From contig CM038912.1 of NCBI GenBank assembly GCA_021904315.1, forward strand, positions 16,083,061-16,147,060: 64,000 bases of DNA, given 5' to 3'. Origin of the DNA: Sphagnum magellanicum (taxonomy: Eukaryota; Streptophyta; Sphagnopsida; Sphagnales; Sphagnaceae). Under the pieces are notes generated by a model. The model ran no database searches. It saw only the letters and a list, made by a program, of their open reading frames with translations, and had not been told where the DNA came from. This document shows, in pieces, positions 40,119 through 52,554 of the stretch. Made by a program: the position numbers and the translations under genes. Position 1 is the stretch's first letter, and each line of letters opens with the position of its first letter.

Positions 40119-41119
40119 CTAAAATTTCAAAACATGAATTACAACCAACAACTTTTTTTCATGGGTGGGGTAGTTCAATTCTATAGGAGTTAAGTTTCTA
40201 TATTCATACGCAATTACTTGCCCCCCTTGCATTAGCATTACACTTGTGGTTAGGTCACTACCACTGGTACATAATACTAGCCCCCCCATCTTGGGATTAA
40301 TAACTCCCAGTATTAGGGCATTTTTCAAGTCTTGAAAATTATGTTCACAACTAGGGTTCCATTGGATACCCTAGGAGTTGATTTTCCACTTTAACATATC
40401 AGTTAAAGGTCTTGCAATTTGGGCAAAGTTTCTCACAAAACGCCCATAATAACTAGCCAAACCCAAGAAGCTTCTCACTTTTGTTTTATCCTTGGGGGTT
40501 GGCCATTCAACCACAGCCTTAATATTTCTAAAGTCAATTGCTACTCCTTTGTTCAAAACTACATGTCCAAGGTAGTTTACTCGGGGTACACCAAATTCAC
40601 ATTTGTTCATTTTGGCATACAATTGGTTGGTTTTTAAGACTTCAAATATAGTCCTTAAATACTCCAAGTGTTTTGTTTTGGATTTGGAATAGACCAAACT
40701 ATCATCCATAAACACTAGCATAAACCTTCCTAGATACTTCTAAAACAAGGAATTCATCAAAGTCATAAATGTGGTTGGGGAGTTTGTCAATCCAAATGAC
40801 ATCACCATAAATTCATAATGCCCATAAATAGTTTTGAAGGCCATCTTAGGAACATCTTTGATATTTCACATGGATATGATGGTAGCCACTTCTAAATTTT
40901 ATTTTGGAAAAGATCATGTGGTTCCATGTAGATGATCAAGATCATGAATTCTGGTAATCCAAATTTATTTTTAATGGTAAGTTTGTTCAATTTTTTATAA
41001 TCCATACAAAGTCTTGAAGTTCCATCCTTCTTTTTCACAAATAGGATAGGAGCACCCCAATGGGATTTACTAGGCTTTATATACCTTTTATTTAGAAGAT
41101 CATTTGGTTGTTGTTCCAA
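40119..41119 (-). pseudogene. Reverse transcriptase and RNase H part of the Ty3/gypsy element
   Basis: Best-preserved part of the element, in three open segments. 41119-40892 holds the RT start with [17 protein letters not shown]. 40721-40371 holds the catalytic FMDD box, YLGHVV and the RxFLGLxxYYxRFVxNFA connection region. 40328-40119 holds the Ty3-type RNase H end. The stretch 40722-40891 carries the missing palm residues in other frames. Stops and shifts between the segments rule out an active enzyme. Confidence 0.85.
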
Positions 41120-42364
41120 TTATTCGTATTCAGCAAAATAGAATCAATAGGGGGTTCTAGAGGGGTTTTGCATTTGACATTAAGTCAATTGCATGGTCAA
41201 TTTCCCTAGTTGGCGGTAAGCCATGTAAATCTACATGGAAAACATCAAAATATTCTTTTAAAACTTTCCTTGCAATTTCACTCAAACCATTATCATTCAC
41301 AAGTTCATTTATTGGCTCGTGCACACTTATGGTAAATAGTTCCACATCCTTATGTACCCATTTCTTAAATTGTTTGGCAATTTGTATAAAGGTATTACGT
41401 AAGGTTCACATACATCTACGTTCAAAGGTAAATCCATTAGGGTTTGTGCCACAAACCAACTCGCGTTTACACATTACCCATGCATCCACTAGGTCTAGCC
41501 ATTACATGTCTAAAATGACATTGTAGATGCTTCCTAACCAAACTTGAAATTTGGTGTAGGTCGCCAAATCTTGGAAATTGTATTAACACATCTTTCATGA
41601 AAATATTTGTGTTACGGGTAACAAAATCCTAGATGGATCCATGGTTTCAATGGAGTGGCCAAAGCTAGTAGCAAAAATCTCAAACATTGAATTGTGGGTA
41701 CTACCAAGGTCCACCAACACCAATGTAGGCCTCCCAACAATTGTACCCCCTCAATGTTGATCATTGTAGGGTTATGTGCCACCATTTGTTCCAATATGGT
41801 TGTCAATATTTGGATAGGTCCCTTATTTTTTGCCCCATGGGTTTTTTGTTTATCCGTCTTCCTTACCTAGGTTATTAGACTAAGGCTACTACTTGACGAG
41901 GTTTTTTTGGGAATTAGAAAGATCGATGCTTAGGTTCATGGCATGATAGACACAAACCTTTACATTTATGGTCTTCTTGTTCTTTCTTATTAAGCCTAGG
42001 TGGGGTCTTCGATGTTGGACCCACCCTTAGCTGGGGTTTCCAAACCTTGTGTAACTTTTTCCATTTTCCCCTATGGGCATGGGAATGGGGGGTATTAGTT
42101 TTTGCCCTAAGCATTCTGTCCATGTTTTTGAGTGTTTCCTATAAGTTTTACTACGGGTTTCAAAGTTTATGGCTAGCTTATAAGCCTTAAAAAGAGTCTT
42201 GGGATTGTAGGCCTTAACCATAAACTTAATATGGTCATCCAACCCATTCACAAAAATGCATACCTTATCCAATTCCCTTCGAGAAAAAAAATAGATGACG
42301 CATGTGTGAAACTTTTGTTTATATTCCACGAGGATAGCTTGTGCACAAATGTAAAGCATGAACT

Positions 42365-43660
42365 TGCAACTTGAAGTTTAATGTAATTTTAATCCACCTA
42401 CATGGATGAATGTGTCAATAGATGAATGATTTTATATGGATAAATGTCATTTTTGCATGGATGAATTTCATTTGAGTTGGATTAAATAAATAAATCATTG
42501 GATGAAATTCATGCATGATTATAAAATGAATAAATAAATAATTATTTATATTAATTTTCATTTGTTGTCCAAGTATTAATATCTCAAAGTTAGATGTCAT
42601 TTAAAAATGATGGATAACGTAAATATGATGATGGGACCAAAATAATTTTTAAAAGTTTGTTTAAAAATCATTTTCATCAACAATGTTAAGCAAAAAAAAA
42701 AAAAATTGTCATGGGAGGAATGTTAACCCACCCCCCCCAATTGTTGTCAACAACGTTATATATGGGTGTTTCCAAAATTAGAGCACTTTGAAAATAAATA
42801 ATTATTAAAAACAACCTCATTATCATCTATGATAGTAGGTTGTTTGAAGAAAGCTAATTAAGGTGCTTGAAATTGAATTTTAATTTATCAAAAAAACCCA
42901 TTGTTATCAATGACAACAAGTAGTTTAAAGATATTTAAAACGTTCAAAACCCATCATTGTCAACAACACTAATTAGATTTGATGAAAGTTGTGGCACTTT
43001 CAAAGAAGAATGAAAAGAATCCCATGTTGTGATCCATGACATTTATAAATAGGTTTGGGGGGAGTTGTAACACCTTCGAAGAGGAAAAAAAATCAGTGTT
43101 GTCAATGACACTAGGTCAACTTGCCCAAAATATATATATATAATAAACAACAATCGTGGGGTGGATGTTAACATGATAATAGTAATATAATTAAGACATA
43201 TTGAAAATAATGGCATTTAAAACTATAGCCGTCAAATACATTTATGATAAAATTTACATTATATTATTCAATAAATGTTATATCATATATAATTAAATTG
43301 TGTTTCATGAAGTTCTAATTAATTAACACTAGGGGAAAAAAGTATCATTGATAAGAACTTAATGATAAAATTAAATGTTCATCCATAATTTTGATAGAAG
43401 TTTTATATATTACAAACATGTAAATTCAATTAATGTTTTTCATTCATAAATTGGATGATTGGAAAAGATCATTCATCCATAATGAGGATGAATGCTTACA
43501 TTCATCCCCATCTTTACTTATAGGTTTACATGTATAACATTCAATTTGTAATTAAATTATTGGATTTTACTTGCATGTGTATAAGGGAAAATGCATTTTA
43601 TCGTTTCAAATTCCAACTTTAGGTTTTAGGCTTAGGCGGTACGTTTCATGCAACGATTTG
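42365..43660. mobile_element. Nested insertion splitting the gag of the Ty3/gypsy element
   Basis: Gag-like sequence (RIFTAQYMLEII...EELIQLKQYW) ends near 43660 and resumes near 42359, so about 1.3 kb of unrelated AT-rich DNA interrupts it. Both flanking parts of the insert hold GGATGAATG/CATTCATCC words (about 42405-42530 and 43430-43500), like subterminal repeats of a DNA transposon. Exact ends, inverted repeats and a target duplication are not clear. Confidence 0.5.
42730..43120. repeat. Degenerate tandem array inside the nested insertion
   Basis: Units of about 55-75 bp begin with CCCAnTGTTGTCAACAACAC-like phrases near 42738, 42898, 42951, 43021 and 43093, and often continue with GTTTGnnGAAAGTTGTnnCACTTTGAA. 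Each start phrase contains a short inverted pair (GTTGT...ACAAC). Confidence 0.55.
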
Positions 43661-44291
43661 CCTCTATATTCCACTATGGTTATTCAATATTGTTTTAGTT
43701 GGATTAGCTCTTCTTTCATATATACGAATATAATAATCTCTAGCATATATTGAGCAGTAAATATTCGTTTAAATTTTGACCAAGTATTCATTGGTGGTTG
43801 TTTACAAGCTTCGTGATCCATTTTCACTTATCCCCACCATACCTTGGTTTTACTTTGTAACATCACCATGGCTATCCTAACTTGTTCTGGCTTTTTGTAA
43901 TCCTCACCAAATAATTATTCTAAAATGTTTAGGAATGATATGAGCTCTTTAGGGGTCGTATTATCCTTGCCATGAACATTTGAAGGTTTAACCATCTTAG
44001 AGATATCCCTATTTGCATTCTTTTGGCATTTGGCTTCTTGTCATTCTTCAAAACTTTCAAGTTCAAAATTAGGCTCCATATCCTGCTCGTGAGGCCAACG
44101 TTCATGCCTTTCTACCATATCATGATTGATTAACACCTTAGAAGTTTCGCTCGCACTATGGAGACCAAGGCGTCACAAGTAACGTTGTCAATCCCAAGCA
44201 TTGATGCTTTTAATTGAGTTTCGAGACTCCCGATTCTCATAGACAATATCTGACCCCCAAATGGGTTTTTGTTATCTATTTCATTAGACAT

Positions 44292-47200
44292 AATAGCCCT
44301 TTAAACAAACCAAGACATGGCTACCAAAATAATAATAATAATAATAAATGAACCAATAAGAGGTTGTGTTTTCTTATGTGGAAGTGAAAACCATGTCAGC
44401 CAATTCTGCCACTTAATTATACTTCGGGTTACCAATAGCTTGTCTATTAGGTTTGTTGTTATGGCTCATTCTACAAATAATAAGGAAAGGAAAAAAACGA
44501 CTACTAGGATTTTGAAACCATAAAAGGATGGGTATCTTAGGTTTTATTTATTCTTATTTTAATACCACATATAACATACCGCACTATTAATATTGTATTG
44601 AGTCTTTGTTCATTAAAATATAATGAAATAAAAAATAAATAAATGAGAATGTAAACTAGGCCCCAATGGGCCCTAGGTTATAGTCCCTTTTCATTAGCCT
44701 TGTTGCAGCAACTTTGTTACAATAACCCTAATGTAGTAGCCCTAATTTAAGTGAACCCGGAATGGTACCTATTTTGCAACCTTTTAACCCAACAACACAA
44801 TAGAAATCCTACACACATGCGCATTTATTTCTTTCACAAAATATGAACAACAAAGTACAAATTTCACCACCCCACCATGAGCATGGAGGCATTTTTCTTT
44901 AATGTGTTTATTCTTAATATTCATAAACAAGCTAAAAGGAACTCTTTTATGCTATCCTAAAAGCATAAACGAAACAACATATACCATATTAACATAATGT
45001 TTACCATCTAGACCACGCCCTTATTTGGGGTTAAAGTCCTCCTAAGCTAGATGCTAATAAATAAATCTTATTTGCAAATTCCCTAAAAAATGATCACCTT
45101 AATTCTAAGGTGTAAGGACCAATAGGCCAGGTGCAAATGTGAACCCCATTGTGAATCACTTAATTATAATTTCCCAACTTCTCAACCAAATGTGAATCAC
45201 CTTGGAAAAAAATGAAAGGTATTTCCAACTACCAAAATTTATAAATGAGATCTTAAATTTGTTTGGTGCATAAATGACAAAACCATTTCTTGAATGGTAC
45301 CTTATCCAAAGGCAGTGTAAGGCTTCCCATGTGCCAACCCCTTGAAAACTAATCACACACCAACATGGTGGTGGCCCTTGTAGACTACGCACACAACATA
45401 CAATGAAGTTTAGTATGAAGAACTACCAAAGATGGGTCAATTTGGTCGTTCACATTGGGAAGATGACATAATGCACAATTATGTAGATGATCCTTCCATA
45501 TCTTATTATTTTGACCTTCCAAACAACAACACCAAAAGGTAAAACCTTTCGCATATGTAAATTAACATGTAGCGTAATCACATCCAAAGTAGTTAGTGTT
45601 GTTTGATATAGGTACACATAATCTTTCAACTTGAATTTATGAACTTAAAGTCGATAACCACCTTCATGAATCGTGACGTACCAAAGTGTATCCATGAATT
45701 TTCCATGACCATGGGCATAACATGTTGAAACAAAATTACACATTGCTCACATGCCTAAAGCCACACATTTGGATCACCCAAATTGATGACAACCATCACC
45801 ATTACCTAATTTGTCATTTTGACCCTATCACTTTCTTTCAATGACAACTAATGATAATTAAACCACAAGTTTAAGGTATTAAAAACCTTGGCTTGTCCTA
45901 AGATGTCAAAAATCTCTTCAAATAAGGGCATGACATACTTGTCCAAACAAGTTTGTTTGTTTGTTGGATGGTAATCCCAACACATGCGATATTTAATCTA
46001 ATTGCCAAAAATGTCCTTGGTTAACATCATTATTATTGAAGAATACTCACCTTTAAATAGTTCCATTAAACCCATGTCCAACAACTTGTTCAAGCTTGAA
46101 TTAAAGATTGCTGCACCTCACTAAACACGAAAGGTTTCTTAAAAATTGCAATATCATCTTGTAATACGATCTAAACCCCTAGTCCCATCAATCTACCCAA
46201 TTCTTTCAAAAACCAACATAATTTTGTAATAATTGTTATGTTATGTGCATTTCATTTCCTATAATTATTGGACCAATCTATTATGAAGTGCATATCACAT
46301 CTATTGTCAAATTCTTAAATGAAATTATCCAACTCAATGGTGCCAATTGCCCCAAATATTGACAAGGCCCTTTCGTGCCTGCATACATGTCCTCCATATC
46401 ACACAACAATGACGTGAAAACAAACTTTGAAAATAAATTTATTTTTAGATTTAAAAACTCCCCCTAGATGATGATGAAAGTGGTGGGGTGGTTTAAATTA
46501 CACCCCATGCTTGGTAAAACCATTGGTGATAATGACTATGTTTTTTATCCTCAGATCCTATGTCTTTTCCATGGTGAACTTTATCCCTAACTTGTGTTTT
46601 CACTTTAAAACTTTCAATAAGATTTGTTAAACTTGTTATAACTTAACATAGTTTACTTACAAAATTAAAATATAAACACATAATTAACTAAAATTCATGA
46701 GATTGATTTTGGTAACAACATTCCTTGTGTTATAATGAATTTGAATAAATTTTAACCACTCTCAATGTTGCTACAATAGATCATGTTACATATGAAATTC
46801 ATTAATTACTTTATACAAGGAAAAAAACTTATGTTATCATGTTCATGAAAAACACAAAATGATAACATTTTCAAGCATTAAGTCTTAAATTTTTTATCAT
46901 CATTCATACGGTTTTGTTTTTGGCATTGAGTTTTTATTTTGTAATCATAAATTAGAAGATGAACAAAACAACCTTATAAATAAATCATTTTAATATAATT
47001 ATATATATGCAACAAAGTAATTTGAAGCTTTCAATTATCAATATGATATATATAAGTTATCAAACTTTCTCATCACCCAAATATGTCAAATTTTCATTCA
47101 ATGACCATTCACAAAACAACATACATGACAAGGCCATTATGTAAAACACATGTTCATTTTTCAAATTAATAGTTCAATTAGATGCATTTGATACATAAGT

Positions 47201-47600
47201 TAAAAATGATGCAATTGAAAAATTATACACTTCACTAAAAAATATAACTAAATAACATTGAGCATGTAATTACTTGTTACATGCATTCTAAGTCCAAATG
47301 TGATATTATCCACCACTTACATCCATAGTTTTGTGAGGCACCGAAGTGCCAGGCATCCCCACATGGATTTTGCCTTAATTGGCGACATGTTTGTATAGGA
47401 CTAATGAGTTATTTTCATTTATAAAGCTTGTAAATTGATCAATTGCCAAGTTATAGCTTGGACATAGAGCACTTAGTAAAATATCCATGTTACTGAAATA
47501 TTGTCAATTTGTGTATCTCCCTAACCACCTACCTCCTCCATCCAATCACTGGTTCAACTAAAGAGACTTCATGTTCTATTAGATTTTGGGAAAGCAAGTG
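44292..47600. other. Intergenic DNA between the retroelement and the scramblase gene
   Basis: No gene seen. It may include the 5' leader and LTR of the minus-strand Ty3/gypsy element just above 44291, but no matching direct repeat was found near 38-39 kb. An AAT microsatellite lies at about 44325-44347. Confidence 0.4.
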
Positions 47601-48201
47601 AGAAAAATCCTAAATACCTAACATGTTATGGATTTCCATGCATCTAACTTAACACGATGCATAGTGAAACCTTGAGATCATCCACTCTCTGTTAGACTAC
47701 AGAAGATGAATTGATCAGACATTTCTGGCATGCCCACTAGTTCAACCCACATTGAATATAGCAATAGATCTGATTCATATTGTACTGTTGCTTTTAAGCC
47801 CTGTTAGCCAAACACATGCACATGAAGACTATGTCAACACATGTGGGTCACTGGAAAGTGCATGTGACTCTGATGCAAAATTCTGCATTGACTCACCTGA
47901 GCTTATTGCTCCCACTATTCACCAGACCCAAAAAAGGGAAGAGGCAAGCCCCATCTGCAAAAATTGATCAACACATAGGTATCAATTTGCCAGCAATACA
48001 ATCCTGTGCACTTGCGATTCACTAGAAGACTGGTGATAACAGTTCAGGATGTAAAATTCCCTGATCACCTATTAATGTGCAGAAAAGGAGGAAAAACTGA
48101 AAGGGAAAAACTGAACTAGGAGATAAAAAGTCTTGTATCTCAGGTGAGACCAAGAATCCCAGTCAGATACACAACCCTGCAGTATGCAAATCACAGTTGC
48201 A
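47601..48201 (-). other. Probable 3' untranslated or downstream region of the scramblase gene
   Basis: Genic-type base composition continues to about 47700. No conserved coding exon was recognised here. A spliced C-terminal exon cannot be excluded (acceptor TACTGCAG near 48181). Confidence 0.35.
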
Positions 48202-51200
48202 TCACAAAGCCCACACAAGTAAACCTCCACTTTTATTATTTGCATGCCATCCAGGAATAAACCTATCCTTTTGGGGAATACACCATTGAAAGGCAAAAAT
48301 ATACCCAGCATTGCTATGTCGAGAGAAGTAGTCATTATCGAGGGAGACTGCCAAAGCCAAGGCTACTGCTCTCTCCAATAATGTCAAACTCCGGGACACT
48401 GGTAATGGTTCTGCCTGCCACACCCAACCCAATCAGTCCAGGAACTTACGATTAAACTGTCCAGATGGATACTGGCCAAAAGCTCACAGATGCAAAAAGC
48501 AGTGAACCACCACAAACATAGAACAAGTTAGGTCCACCTCTTCAGCAGCAGCCCTTAATTGCTGCATTTCTTGCAGTCCTGAATGAGTTTGTTTGGTTGA
48601 CAGTAGAGGCTTGTGGTTGTGCAGGGTTTCATTGTGTGCAGTGTACTGAAACCTGCTTCTTGGCAACACATCCCCAAACCGGATCATGTACTGCCCTGCA
48701 TCTGTCAAAAACTGCACCCATTTTCCATCCTCGCAACCACTGAGTGCTTTCCAAGGCCACATCCATTTCAAGAAGAGTTGAGGTAGTAGCATTTATGCAC
48801 TGTCCCTACCTTGCCATATTACCTTTACAAGAGCATTGGTAGGAAAATGGTTACTCCAACTGAAAATCTAATCCCCATTGGTAGGTGAGTGAGAGTGATA
48901 ACAAAAGAGACTTCATCCAGGCTTCATCTGCCACTGACCTCATAACCAAAACCCCTCCAATTACGATCAATTTCAGCTAATCTTCCTTGATTCTGATCCT
49001 TCAGAGTAAATGTCCAATGCCAGAACCCAGGATTCTCCACTGCTGCAAACTGTTTGCTCCTGCCAGGGGTATTGCCCTTCATGTTATCACCCACTCTAGA
49101 CACTTCAAAGTGAACAATATATTTCGACTCTCATGTGAAAGGATCTTCCTTACTTCTACACCTTACAAAAGAGGCAACAGATAGCAGCATAATTTGAACA
49201 CCACAACAGGACATCTGTGAATAGCAAATGATGATACCCCAAGTAAACGTCATAATTCCGTCTCCAGAGATGCCATCTCCTGTGGCACTCTCCAATCACC
49301 TGCACAATTACCACACAACACAATTTGTGATCTGTAGGGCTGGAGGATACATTGCTAAATGTAAGGTATTGAATGAAGGTGCAAAAGCCCAAATCAACAT
49401 GAGACCATAAGAATTGCAGTTGTAATGACATCAGGAAAGCTAAACACATTGATCACAAACTCAGTACATAACAGGTGCACTGTACTCTTTGCATCTTCAA
49501 AGCATAATAATAGAAGGTATGAGGGTTAGTATGTACATTTAGGTGGTAGGTGCACTTACTTTGCCATCAATTTCCACATAGATTGCACTGTTTATGAACC
49601 AAATAGGTCTCCGAACCTGGAGCACCCCAAGCAAGACGAAAGTCAGACACCTTGAAGAAAGCAGCTTGGCATCCTGTAACAGTGGGTTTGTTATTACTAG
49701 CTTACTGTTGAATCCATTGTGTTCCCCCGACATAATCTGCATTAGAAAATCCCAAGGACTTTGCATCATCCAACCATTCACAGCATCAGCAGATAAATTC
49801 AAGATGCTGTAGGAAGTGAGTTTGCCTGGAATACTACAGTGCCATTAGCATCTAGTACTGATGCCACAAAGGGACGCCTCGTTCGCATCAACTGCATAAC
49901 ATGACATGGTGACATGATATATATGTCTGCACTTGTTGAGTTCTATACAGTACAGTGTAAGCTATACACCAAACAAGATATGCAAAACATGAGAACAACC
50001 TTCGGTATCTGAAAAAGACCCAATGAATCAAAAGAACTTCCAGTTGGATGGACTGGATTGCATCCAAGGGACAATAGAAAGGGCATTGTGAGAGTTTCAA
50101 AGACTTAGGGACTTCAATAATCAAACTTCTGGGGACACAGGGGCCCTTGTGCTCTTTTATTCAGCCAAAGTGACCCCATGATCCTTGCTGCAAGATCATG
50201 TTACTGCCAACTGACCAGTTCTAGGGTCTTTAAAACAATCTCTTCATAAGTAATGAGAACTCCAAACTTATGATTTAAGTCTTCTCCACAGGGACCCAAT
50301 AAAAAGGTTAAAGAGATTTCTCACCACACATCAGCAAAGAGGAAAAAATAGGAAAGAACAGAGGAGGAAAAAAAGACAAAAAAGAAAAATGAGGAGAAGT
50401 TTGAACATTGGCAACAGCCATACACATGTTTAGAGACTTTCAATACTAACATATATGGTATCAACCAGCTACCATAACAGCCCTGTGGACTGCATCACCT
50501 TCCAGCCATGAGTGACACTCAATGGCATACATTAACCAACAGCCTGAGTTTATAAAGGTTTGAAATGACCACACTTTCAAGAGGAGGATACAGATGGAGG
50601 AGTTCCTACCTGTCGCAGGAGGATGTTGCTGTCTTCGAGGATGTAACCAACTGGCTGAGATCACAGAGCAAGTAATGTCCCATGTCAGACACTGTCCAAA
50701 ACCACACAAAAACATGAAAATTTACTGCTCATGTACTAAACCCATTACCCATCACCCATCATTGAACTATTTGCAAGTCACACTTGCAGGTCTAATTTGT
50801 CACAAGAGACCAAAAGCTGCAGGAAGTTCATCAATGGAATGATGGATCTAACATACACTCAATCCCATAGTATACCTATGACATCACTGGCTCCCTCACT
50901 CCTATCAGTTCAACAAACTGCTGCATGGAAATGCCACTTCTTACTGGCAAACCCTTTCTCCCCTAACAGGTCCTGCAACTCCTTTAGACCTTCTATAAAT
51001 TCTACTCCCCCACCACATTTTCAGAAAAACATAACAAAAGATTACATTGTTATACATTACTGTTGCATATGACTTTACAGCATACCCATCAACATAGTAC
51101 TTAATTTCCAAGATTGCATGTGTGTTGATAAGATCTATGTTGCATTCAGGCCTCTGCAACTATAGGGATGCAAGTATCTTTGATGAATTTCTGATTCATA

Positions 51201-52554
51201 ACAGGAAATTGTCCAGAGAAGTGTCCAATCTGCATTAGGTTTTTTCCCCCTTATACCAAAGAGCAAAATGATTGAAGCTATTGGAGGAGAAACAGCTAGA
51301 TCTACTTACAGCTTGAGGCTGACGAGGATCAATGATAACATATCGGTTTTGCTGCAGACAATAATCACAAAACCACAGTTACACCATCTGTTCTACTCAA
51401 TTGTCTAACCCAGTGGAAAAACAAGCAAAAAAATCTGGAACATTGGTCCAGGGTGAACCACCTAAACCAAATACAAAAGAAAGGATTGTGGTGTTAGCAC
51501 TCTGACCACCGCTCACAAAGCCAGAGCATGATGGCCAGGACAAGCTGCCATTACTCTCCATTGACTCATCAGCTCCCAACAGTGGATGGAAACATGACAA
51601 TGAATGCTGTCATAACCTTGTGAGCACTCACAAAGTATCAGAGCATCGCCATCATGAAGAATGGCAGTACTGGTTGCCATTGCCCCCTCCTGACCCGCTC
51701 CTGACTTTGTTGACTCCCAAGAGTGATTGTAGATAAATACTACATAATCAGCCCAAAATTAGGATATAATTTTCATATATACATTACATCATGAATTTCT
51801 GCCAAATTTCTGGAAGCAACAGGACAACTCACTCAGGATGTTGGGTACCAGACACATTCACAAGAACTATAGGAAAGAGTATTTGAGCCCTACCTGCTCA
51901 AAGCCAAATGCCAGATTGGCCCATTCCACATTACGGGTAATGAGCAAGTCCGGCCTTGCCAGCACAGCGGCAATAATCTCCTGCAGGCACAGGACACTGA
52001 CATGCCATACCTCAATGCTTCAAAATCAACAAACCCAAAAACAGAACCATAAAGAGCATCTAAATTTTTCTCATCTTTAGTCTGTACGTGGAGAACCCAT
52101 TCCTTCATCTGGTGCAGAATGCACAGTTTACCTCTTCTGGAGATGTTGCTGCCAGGGATCCAGTGAGAGGTTGGCTTGGAGGTGGTTGGTATTCTTGGCT
52201 CCATTCTTGCTTTATTTTTGAATGCTTCAAATCCAAGGCTTCATCAGGTTTTGCCAATGTCCGGTTAACTGGTCCTCGCCCTGAAATGAGGGATTTTGGT
52301 CTTGCTAGGTGCCGTTTTTCGTCTGCCAGCCAACGTTGCACCAGCCATTGGTTACTTGGAGTTTGCTGCTGGCAAATCCCTCCAACTGCAATTGCTGCCT
52401 TTTGCAATGTCCTCCATGTTCCATTTCTCAAGCCATGGTTAACACAATGCCCTAAAACAGTTGAATGACGTCCTACTTCATCTGCAGCAGGAGCATTAAA
52501 CTTGAACATGGACGTAGAAGCACCCAACAACACATCGCGCACCTGTTCCAACAA
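48202..52554 (-). CDS. Phospholipid scramblase family protein (AIM25/PLSCR-like), 10 or more exons
   Basis: Members of this family are thought to move phospholipids between membrane leaflets; plant and yeast (AIM25) forms are predicted mitochondrial. Coding exons from the family pattern: 52132-52554, 51894-51980, 51310-51351, 50610-50654, 49826-49891, 49560-49616, 49238-49299, 48939-49059, 48538-48711 and 48202-48414, all in phase. Landmarks are LLITRNVEWANLAFGFEQ, NRYVIIDPRQPQA, RTRRPFVAS, VRRPIWFINSAIYVEIDGK, HRRWHLWRRNYDVYLG, NPGFWHWTFTLKD, DRNWRGFGYE, LTDAGQYMIRFG and ERAVALALAVSLDNDYFSRH. They match an Arabidopsis scramblase-like protein throughout. Intron 5 has a GC donor. The N-terminus is basic and poor in acids, fitting a transit peptide, but an upstream exon may exist. 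The C-terminal end after SRHSNAG is uncertain: read through to a stop at 48202, or spliced further. Confidence 0.9.
49617..49825 (-). other. GC-AG intron of the scramblase gene
   Basis: The exon ends TATTCCAG and the intron starts GCAAAC on the minus strand. The acceptor CTCCAG precedes VRRPIWF. The conserved protein order (GTVVFQ then VRRP) requires this border. GC donors are a known minor class in plants. Confidence 0.7.

Larger units (their letters stand above)
38960..44291 (-). mobile_element. Decayed Ty3/gypsy LTR retrotransposon (gag-pro-RT-RH-INT)
   Basis: Minus-strand domain order gag, protease, RT, RNase H, integrase identifies Ty3/gypsy. Gag begins at about 44291 (MSNEIDNKNPFGG). 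After a nested insertion it continues at 42359-42027 (VEYKQKFHT...IFVNGLDDHIK), with a zinc-knuckle remnant CKGLCLSCHEPKH near 41960. Protease reads LVDLGSTHNSMF near 41690, with the usual serine of DSG replaced. RT spans about 41119-40400 ([19 protein letters not shown]; active site FMDDSLVYSKS; YLGHVV). RNase H is at 40328-40119 (IAYEYRNLTPIELNYPTHEK). The integrase CxxC and core (NKWVSINMDFI, LHGLPKEI) lie at about 39610-39290 in shifted frames. Multiple stops and shifts make it inactive. LTRs were not resolved. Confidence 0.88.

Noticed and set aside
38000..45500. Intact LTR pair for the Ty3/gypsy element
   Set aside because: I compared the flanks by eye and found no matching direct repeats, primer-binding site or TG...CA borders, so none is reported.
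47752..48025. Plus-strand small frames with a signal-peptide-like start
   Set aside because: They lie in the likely 3' region of the scramblase gene on the other strand and have no family match or conserved partner.
48202..52554. Mediator subunit (MED13/MED16-like) as identity of the gene
   Set aside because: An isolated match of a phrase like YMIRFGDV was suggestive, but assembling all exons gave a collinear match to plant scramblase-like proteins.
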